From positions 841,956 to 905,955 of the forward strand of contig NW_019775469.1 of assembly GCF_001039355.2 (NCBI RefSeq): a stretch of 64,000 nucleotides of DNA. Direction: 5' to 3'. Source of the stretch: Lingula anatina. Lineage: Eukaryota; Brachiopoda; Lingulata; Lingulida; Lingulidae. Positions 40,644 to 64,000 of the stretch are shown one piece after another (the stretch's first letter is position 1; each line of letters begins with the position of its first letter). A program made the position numbers and the translations under genes. The notes beneath the pieces were generated by a model that saw nothing but the letters and a program-made list of their open reading frames with translations, made no database searches and was not told where the DNA came from.

Positions 40644-42790
40644 TTTTTACAGCGGTGGGTCCTGAAGGGGGTTAACTTTGGAATAAGTAAGTGACAGCAG
40701 CATTATTTGTCTTGTAAGAGTCTCTTTAAATAGTTCGATTAACTAAGAATGAAAAAGTATCGCCTTCTACTTGTATGTTCAACTGTAATCACTTTGTCAG
40801 ACGTTGCCATTCTCCAAGGTTCACTCGACATTTCCCTGACGGTCTGCAGTCACTGGTCAGATAAAACAGCATTTATTCTAGCTCACTTGTCTCCTGGTGT
40901 AAGGTGATTTTGGAAAAAATAAAATTTTTATTGAAAAAATATAGTTAAATAGTCTGCTGCCCCCATCTCAATATATCAAGTACTCTTTGACTTTGAAAAG
41001 TATGATTACACCAAGGGCAGAGGCTAACCGATTCTCTAATCTCTGTCCCCGAGTCCTTTTGACTAGCCTATTGATAGATATCCGCAAAATGACGGAACAC
41101 AAATTATATAGCGTGGCTAAAAAGGCTTTTTAGGAGAAATGGTCTCATTGCACTGATTCTTATCACACTCCTCTCTCAGACTCCATTTTGCCCCCTCTTT
41201 TTTTTGAAATCTTAATAAAGATGCATTTAAATTGACATGTCTAATAATTGCCACTAAACCCAACCATATAGTTTTAAATAGCATGTTTTTAAAATATACC
41301 ACAGGGTAACATTATATACTGTAAAATTATATTTGAACAGATATTTTCCGCTTTCTTTCTGTGCTATATTTAACCCTCAGTCATTTTTACCAACTCTCAT
41401 GGGAATAACTGTGCCATACATTTCTACCCCATTTGGCAGGCTTAGTTGACTGGTGGAAGGTAAATGGGATAAAATTTTGATACAACTGAAGGCAGGCAAA
41501 CAATAGTGGCCAGCTTAGTAGCCATTCCTCCATCCTCCATCCAGTAGTGGTGTCTTTCCTATTCCTTTAGTGATAAATCTGACATATGTGATTCCAGAGA
41601 CCGTCGACTTTGCCACGCCAAGGCTGCAGACTTTCTGGAAGTATGCTAAGGTAGAACTCCAGCCGCCCAGACCCAGTGAACTTTCACAGGTCATCACAGG
41701 CTTACAGAAGGGATATGCAAGAATAGACAAGGGCACATGGAGGGAGGTTACTGTAAGAGTAAGTATATATTGCCGCTTCAGTTTTGCTTCTAGACGGGAT
41801 TCATGGTATGTCACACCCCCTCCCCTTCTTGAATATTATTATTAAAAAGTGTTTTTCCAACTCGTAATGTGTCACCCCCCCCCATACATAGTAAACCCTA
41901 AAGGTGTTGTTACAACTTTATGACAAAATACAGACATTCAAATGTAGCCCCTATGAGATGCTGTATTAAAGAGACTCCTGGTATCTCTCAAAATCCAAAT
42001 AATGGGCTTAGTAGAGAACACGGGCCCCCTGCTTGCTCTGACACATTCATCAAGCCTTTAACGCATCTTGGGCAGTAATCTTCAGATTATTATTATTTTT
42101 ATTTTTTATTATTATTTTTTTATTTATTTTTTTTTTTTGGGGGGGGGGGGGGGGGGTGCTGGGGCACCAGATCCAGCTGGTGCCTGCTGACAAGAGTTAA
42201 TTCCCCCTGGGCACCCTGTCTGCCTTAATGGCCCCGGGGCAGATAGCCATATTTCACATCCATCCTTACGTACCTGATAATGCACGACAAAATTTAGAAA
42301 ACACTACCAATGACAACTGGTCACTTCTGTGTACAAACTCCAACAGAAAATCTTTATTGATGCTAGAATTTTTTTTTAAACTGGAACGTTTTTATTGAAG
42401 GCTGATGTATATCTTTTACTTCAGCTTCAATTTGACATTTGTTGAATTTGTGTGGAACTTTGCAGGTACTAAAAAGTGCAGTGAAACAAATAACATGCTT
42501 AATATCCTGTAAAAAAGTTCCAAATTTTTTCACTTTAAATTTGTTTGTACACTTCAATTCCAATTGAAAATTTTATTAAATTTATTGTTCATATTATTTT
42601 GACCAGTGCATAATTTTCCTTGCAGGAAGCTGCTCGTAATGGTTTAGTTGGACTGGAGTTCCTTTTCATCTTCTTTGTCGGAGAACAGATTGGTCGTAGG
42701 TCAATTATCGGCTACAACATCCCAGGTCGAAAGTTAAGTCACAGCCCATTTGATCAACCTGGGCACGACTGGTATGATGATGACCATTAA
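40638..42790 (+). CDS. ATP5MG: Mitochondrial ATP synthase subunit g (first copy), 133 aa
   Basis: Three exons, 40638-40686, 41571-41758 and 42626-42790, join in phase to give 133 residues. Subunit g is a small membrane protein of the Fo stator and helps form ATP synthase dimers in the inner mitochondrial membrane. Recognisable segments are PRLQTFWKYAKVELQPP, the C-terminal membrane helix GLVGLEFLFIFFVGEQIG, and RRSIIGYNIPG. The glycine pattern in the helix is typical of the family. Compared with vertebrates there is a tail of about 20 residues ending HDWYDDDH. ATTAAA at 43043-43048 is a likely poly(A) signal. A nearly identical copy lies at 50019-52544; see the duplication entry. Confidence 0.93.
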
Positions 42791-47066
<4,276 letters not shown>

Positions 47067-47067
47067 N

Positions 47068-48207
47068 GTTATAGCAGAAGTGTTTGTGAAGCTTTTTGTA
47101 ATTTAGTTATATATTTTAATAAAGTAAAGAAAAAATTATAGAAAAAATAGCCCCGTTACTTTCTAATTTTCTTAACCCTGGCATATTTTTCAACATATTC
47201 CTGCCAGCTGGGGGTCGTACGGCTGGGGTGGTTTACGACCCCATTGCATTATTGATGAAATGCCGACATTTTTGTTAGTTAAATGCGGTAGTGGTGACAC
47301 TTTTTGGTTGGGGAAAATGTATGAATGTATGAATCTTCAAGTTATTGATTATTGGAAAATAATAGCGTTGTTCTTTTTTATGTAAATTACAGTATTTATT
47401 CGATTTAATTAAACGATAAAAATATTATAGAAAAAAATAATCTCATTAGGCCTATTTTCTAATCTTTTTAATTTAGCTTTGTTACTGAAACCTTTAAGTT
47501 TCATGACAGGCTAATATGTAGGCCTATTGCTGAGAGCCATAGGGTTATGGGGAAGGGAAGTTTAATAATATTTACTATGCTTTACCATAAATAAACAAAG
47601 TTTAATAAATGAATGAATAAATAAATAAAAGATGGAGATGAAGCAAAATACGCTGACTACAAAATAAGTGCTTTTTTTTACAAATGTTTATTCAGTCATG
47701 AACTGCTGATTTAATGATTTGCATCTGTCAATAATCGCCCTCATGTTTCACTATAATAGATTTAGATATTAAGAAAACATGAGGAAAAAAATCGATATAA
47801 AATCAGTGTTTTTCAATTTTTTTCCAATTTGAAACGGTACTGGATTTTTATTTCAACCACGTTCTGCAAGTGAGAGACGAGTTATCTTTAGGATATAGAC
47901 TGATATACTATCTGACCATAGGTTCCGCTAATGTCTGTTACAAATGTCTTTCAAAATGCTTTTAGTGTGAGAGGGTAAAAATTTTAAGTGCTTTTCTCTA
48001 GAACAGTTTGTTATAAATAGGTTATGTTGTCGCATTCATCGTGATCTTTTTTCTAAACAGTGAAGATCAATGGGCCCATTTCTTAAAGCCTCAGTTCGTT
48101 CGACAGGCTTAAGTCAACCTGATCACTCACGCTGTCTTGTAGCTGAGCGCCAAAATCCTGTCAATCTGTTGCAAGACACCCTTGCTTAACTTGGCAAAAA
48201 AGTATAA
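47068..48207. other. Second copy of the family 3' flank and interspersed repeat, leading to copy e
   Basis: 47068-47990 repeats 39148-40025. From about 48020 the conserved upstream block of the two-exon family appears (GTTATGTTGTCGCATTCA, GACAGGCTTAAGTC), ahead of the broken copy e. Confidence 0.6.
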
Positions 48208-48854
48208 ATGTCCGGCCTTAGCATGGGGAATGAAGACAAAGATTTAACGCAGGCCCATCTGCAACTGCACCGAAGAAACGGGCACTCATCAATAAACTGG
48301 TAAGTGTTAATTAATGTTTCGTGGGTTTCTGAAGATTATTATTCGTCCAGTTGAGGTTTTAAATACATAGTCTAACTGCATGTTGAGAGTGGAATATTTA
48401 AATTCCGAGTATTTTATTCATATAAAATTAGGCCTACGGTGTGATCACATGGTTGCTTGAAGTTCAGAATTTTGTTTTTAGGCTGCAGAACAAGCAGTCA
48501 AATTGAAGAAACTGAGCGATGGAGATTTGATCAAGGTGGATAGGTACAAAAAGTGCCTGCTATACAAATCAGATCGGGTTCAAGCTCAAACTCGGGAATG
48601 GTATCAATTGGAGAAAAGAACTCAGACTTGTTGAAGACACCATGCAGAAGCCCGACATACAGCTTTGCCGTTGTCAGGACGACCGGAGAGAACACGTAGT
48701 CTGTGTGATGGCAGATCTTTTCCACACTCACCAGTTAGTCCTCTGTAAGGCTAAGGCCCTCGGTGTGATAAAGCCGATGTACCTGGTTCAAGATGCGCCT
48801 GAAAAAATAAGAGGAGGATCTCTTGTCACTTTCGAGTGGATAAAAGACAAATAG
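48208..48854 (+). pseudogene. Unrecognised two-exon tandem family, broken copy e
   Basis: The exon 1 remnant is 48208-48299 and the exon 2 remnant 48482-48854. Exon 1 keeps MSGLSMGNEDKD but lacks one base of the 93 in copy c, shifting the frame. Exon 2 has lost about 57 bp at its start (it begins at AAEQAVKLKKL) and has a second frameshift near 48540-48550 that leads to a stop. The C-terminal half, from QKPDIQLCRCQD onward, remains readable and is extended by one codon to IKDK. At least two frame-breaking changes mean it cannot make the family protein. It is present in only one of the two haplotype-like blocks. Confidence 0.8.
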
Positions 48855-50018
48855 ACACGATTCTAATTGGAATTGACTAGTGTGACACGTTTTTAGATTG
48901 CTAAAGAAGAATAAATTATTTTAGAATGTATGAAAATTGGGATTCCAATGCACCTTGATAACACAAATGAGAATCTGAATAACGTTTGGTTCCTCCATGT
49001 AATTTTACTTAATTCCCTATACAGACTTTCGCGTATATTAAGCTGCCTAATTAAGTAACAGTCTGAGTATGTTTCTTAAAAACTGGTAAATTTTTGTTTC
49101 GTAGGTTCTTGAAGATTATTAGATGTCCAGTTCAGTCATAGAAAAGTTTTAAATACAGACCTGCATTCTGAGAATTAGACTGTTTAATAAGAGTAGGCTA
49201 GCTATGTTTCATATTTATTCACTTCCTTGTCTTCTGCTTGGCAATCATGAATATAGCATGATATGCATCTTCTGTAAATTTTAATTCAAACATCTTGTAA
49301 ATGTAAGTTCTTGATTATTGGAATTTAAAATACTAGCCTGTGGATAATGTGTAAATGAGTTTCTTTAACAAAATGCTGAGATGTGGTGAAATATCTTCGT
49401 GGTTTGTTCTCTGTTCCTGTTATGGCAGAAGTGTTTGTGACTCTTTATGTAATTTAGTTATGTGATTCAATAAAGTTATAAAAATTAAAGAAAAAAATAG
49501 CCCCGCCACTTTCTTATTTTCTAAAACCTTATCATTTTACAATGTAGGTCCCCTATTCCTCCAGGCTGGAGGTCGCACGGCTCGGGTTGTTTACGATGAA
49601 AGTCCCACTGTCTGAGGCACCTTTGTTGAAGTATTTATTAAGTGTGTAGTAAGCTGCCTCTCTTTATTATAGGCCTACTACTGTACCTTGTTTGTGAAGG
49701 CGAACATTATTAAAGCCATCAGAAATTCTGATATCTGGGAGCAGGGTAGAGCTACTGTACTGTACGCGCGTACTGTAAAAACGTAGTAGAGGTAGGCTAA
49801 TATTTTCTGGGGCAAACGCTTTTAAAGAATGTTAAACGTATCTACGGGCAGTATTTAATTATTTCGTTACTCTCAAATTTTATCTCTGCGATCGTAAAAA
49901 CGCCTGAAAAAGTCCGACAAGTTCGAACAGCGCGCCTCGTTAGAGAATCAAAATATAGGTCAAGGTTTGTCCCAAGGTCACCACGCATGCGGGTGTGCAG
50001 AAGTGAGCGGCATCCAAG
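48855..50018. other. 3' flank of copy e and upstream region of the second ATP synthase g
   Basis: 49300-49620 is a diverged relative of the copy d 3' flank (39058-39310), with AATAAAGTTAT near 49469. From 49871 the sequence matches the ATP synthase g promoter. No gene seen. Confidence 0.55.
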
Positions 50019-51690
50019 ATGGCGTTTTTACAGCGGTGGGTCCTGAAGGGGGTTAACTTTGGAATAAGTAAGTGACAGCAGCATTATTTGTCTTGTAAGA
50101 GTCTCTTTAAATAGTTCGATTAACTAAGAATGAAAAAGTATCGCCTTTTACTTGTATATTCAACTGTAATCACTTTGTCAGACGTTGCCATTCTCCAAGG
50201 TTCACTCGGCATTTCCCTGACGGTCTGCAGTCACTGGTCAGATAAAACAGTATTTATTCTAGCTCACTTGTCTCCTGGTGTAAGGTGATTTTGGAAAAAA
50301 TAAATTTTTTATTGAAAAAATATAGTTAAATAGTCTGCTGCCCCCATCTCAATATATCAAGTACTCTTTGACTTTGAAAAGTATGATTACACCAAGGGCA
50401 GAGGCTAACCGATTCTCTAATCTCTATCCCCCGAGTCCTTTTGACTAGCCTATTGATAGATATTCGCAAAATGAAGAAACACAAATTATGTAAAGGCTTT
50501 TTAGGAGAAATGGTCTCATTGCACTGATTCTTATCACACTCCTCTCTCAGACTCCATTTTGCCCCCTCTTTTTTTTTTGAAATCTTAATAAAGATGCATT
50601 TAAATTGACGTGTCTGATAATTGCCACTAAACCCAACCATATAGTGTTAAATAGCATGTTTTTAAAATGAACCACAGGGTAACATTATGTACTGAAAAAT
50701 TATATTTGAACAGATTTTTTTTGCTTTCTTTCTGTGCTATATTTAACCCTCAGTCATTTTAAATAACTCTCATGGGAATAACTGTGCCATTGTACACACA
50801 TCAGTAATGTGCCATACATCACTACCCCATTTGGCAGGCTTAATTGACTGGTGGAAGATAAATAGGATAAAATTTTGATACAACTTAAGGCAGTTAAACA
50901 TGGTGACCAGCTAAGTTGGCATTCCTCCATCCAGTAGTGGTGTCTTTGCAATTCCTTTAGTGATAAATTTGACACATGTGATTCCAGAGACCGTCGACTT
51001 TGCCACGCCAAGGCTGCAGACTTTCTGGAAATATGCTAAGGTAGAACTCCAGCCGCCCAGACCCAGTGAACTTTCACAGGTCATCACAGGCTTACAGAAG
51101 GGATATGCAAGAATAGACAAGGGCACATGGAGGGAGGTTACTGTTAGAGTAAGTATATAATGCCCCTTCAGTTTTGCTTCTAGTCAGGATTCATAGTATG
51201 TAACACACCCCTCCCCTTCATGCATATTATTATTAAAAAGTGTTTTTCCAACTTGTAGTGTGTCACACACACCCCCTCCTCCCCCAATACATAGTAAACA
51301 GGTGTTGTTACAACTTGATGACTTTATGACAAAATATAGACATTCAAATGTAGCCCCTTATGAGATGCTGAATTAAAGAGACTCCTTGGTATCTCTCAAA
51401 ATCTGAATAATGGGCTTAGTAGAGAACATGGCCCCCGCTTGCTCTGACACATTCATCAAGCCTTTAACGCGTCTTGGGCAGTTATCTTCATATTATTATT
51501 ATTATTTATTTATTTATTTTTATTATTATTTTTTTTTTTGGGGGGGGGGGGGGGGTGTCTGATCCAGCTGGTGCCTGCTAACAAGAGTTAATTCCCCCTG
51601 CATATCCTGTCTGCCTTAATGGCCCCAAGACAGTTAGCCATTTTTCCCGTCTACCTTTTTTACCTGATGATGCATGACAAAATTTAGAAN

Positions 51691-51759
<69 letters not shown>

Positions 51760-52544
51760 TTGGGGGGGGGGGGGGGGGTGTCTGATCCAGCTGGTGCCTG
51801 CTAACAAGAGTTAATTCCCCCTGCATATCCTGTCTGCCTTAATGGCCCCAAGACAGTTAGCCATTTTTCACGTCTACCTTATTTACCTGATGATGCATGA
51901 CAAAATTTAGAAAACACTACCAATGACAACTGGCCCTATAACTTGAAAGCATCACGTATTGTGAATAGCGATATCACATCAAGGCTACATTGTATTATAT
52001 AGGATGAGTTATGGAATCGAGACACTTGCGCTCGGTTGCAATGCCCGATGCTTTCAAGTTGTGGGCCCAGGTCACTTCTGTGAACAAACTCCAACAGAAA
52101 ATTCATTTTCATCCATGCTAGAATTTTTCTAAAACTGGGACGTTTTTACTGCCGGTTGATGTATATTTTTTATTTAGATTTCAATTTGACGTTTTTTGAA
52201 TTTGTGTGGAATTTTGCAGGTACTAAGAAGTGCAGTAAAACAAATAACATGCCTAATATCCTGTAAAAAAGTTCCAAATTTTTTCACTTTAAATTTGTAT
52301 GTACACTTCAATTCCAATTGAAAATTTTATTAAATTTATTGTTCATATTATTTTGACCAGTGCATAATTTTCCTTGCAGGAAGCTGCCCGTAATGGTTTA
52401 GTCGGACTGGAGTTCCTTTTCATCTTCTTTGTCGGAGAACAGATTGGTCGTAGGTCAATTATCGGGTACAACATCCCAGGTCGAAAGTTAAGTCACAGCC
52501 CATTTGATCAACCTGGCCACGACTGGTATGATGATGACCATTAA
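50019..52544 (+). CDS. ATP5MG: Mitochondrial ATP synthase subunit g (second copy), 133 aa
   Basis: Exons 50019-50067, 50961-51148 and 52380-52544 have the same lengths and phases as the first copy. The one amino-acid difference noticed is Tyr to His after INLT in exon 2; the other exon changes seen are silent. Function and motifs are as in the first copy. Intron 2 contains a poly(T)/poly(G) tract and a single N. The low divergence and the position between haplotype-like blocks make this most likely the other allele of the same gene. Confidence 0.9.
51539..51913. repeat. Local duplication around N 51690 in ATP synthase g intron 2
   Basis: The stretch GGTGTCTGATCCAGCTGGTG through CAAAATTTAGAA occurs twice (about 51554-51689 and 51777-51913), separated by N 51690, a T run of about 68 and a G run. 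The first block (42144-42300) has only one copy. This is probably a contig-overlap artefact at a homopolymer. Confidence 0.75.
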
Positions 52545-63925
<11,381 letters not shown>

Positions 63926-64000
63926 GTAAGTCATGTGGTTTTAATACACGACTGCCACTGCCAATTTGAATATCTAGGTAACAGCAAGGGAGTTGAACTC

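Overview
This window is nuclear DNA of an invertebrate animal. The evidence is small exons with consensus GT/AG splice sites, long AT-rich introns, many microsatellites and MITEs, and animal-specific genes (a beta-type cyclic-nucleotide-gated channel, AGPS, ATP synthase subunit g, SIK3). Gene content and high apparent polymorphism suggest a marine invertebrate, possibly a mollusc, but the species cannot be fixed from the sequence. All protein names come from reading translated exons by eye; no search was run.

Layout. 1-2.2 kb (minus): four exons of a CNG-channel beta-like subunit, running off the left edge. 2.3-2.7 kb: Tc1-like transposase fragment and a perfect hairpin. 3.6-6.0 kb (minus): a complete five-exon gene for an unrecognised secreted cysteine-rich protein. 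7.6-8.6 kb (minus): a FAM104/VCF-like gene, divergent from AGPS. 9.5-19.3 kb (plus): complete 19-exon AGPS (ether-lipid synthesis) ending in a peroxisomal -SKL signal, with a 64-bp minisatellite in intron 7 that repeats the exon 7 splice donor. 20.6-26.9 kb: a second, 5'-truncated AGPS copy (exons 8-19). 27.9-28.8 kb: nested MITEs and a 107-bp satellite. 29.3-38.5 kb: four tandem two-exon genes of an unrecognised family, with a fifth, broken copy at 48.2 kb. 40.6-42.8 kb: ATP synthase subunit g. 44.7 kb: an orphan first exon of SIK3. 47.1-56.9 kb: a second copy of the 39.1-47.1 kb block. 54.5-63.9 kb: SIK3, running off the right edge.

Caution on duplications. The single Ns at 20604, 47067, 51690 and 4765 each sit where one repeat copy ends and the next begins. 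The simplest reading is that overlapping contigs, probably two haplotypes, were laid end to end. The second AGPS, second ATP synthase g and second SIK3 exon 1 are then likely alleles rather than paralogues. The four tandem two-exon genes at 29-38 kb show no such junctions and look like true tandem duplicates.

The best candidates for something undescribed are the two-exon tandem family, the secreted cysteine-rich gene and the splice-donor minisatellite in AGPS.
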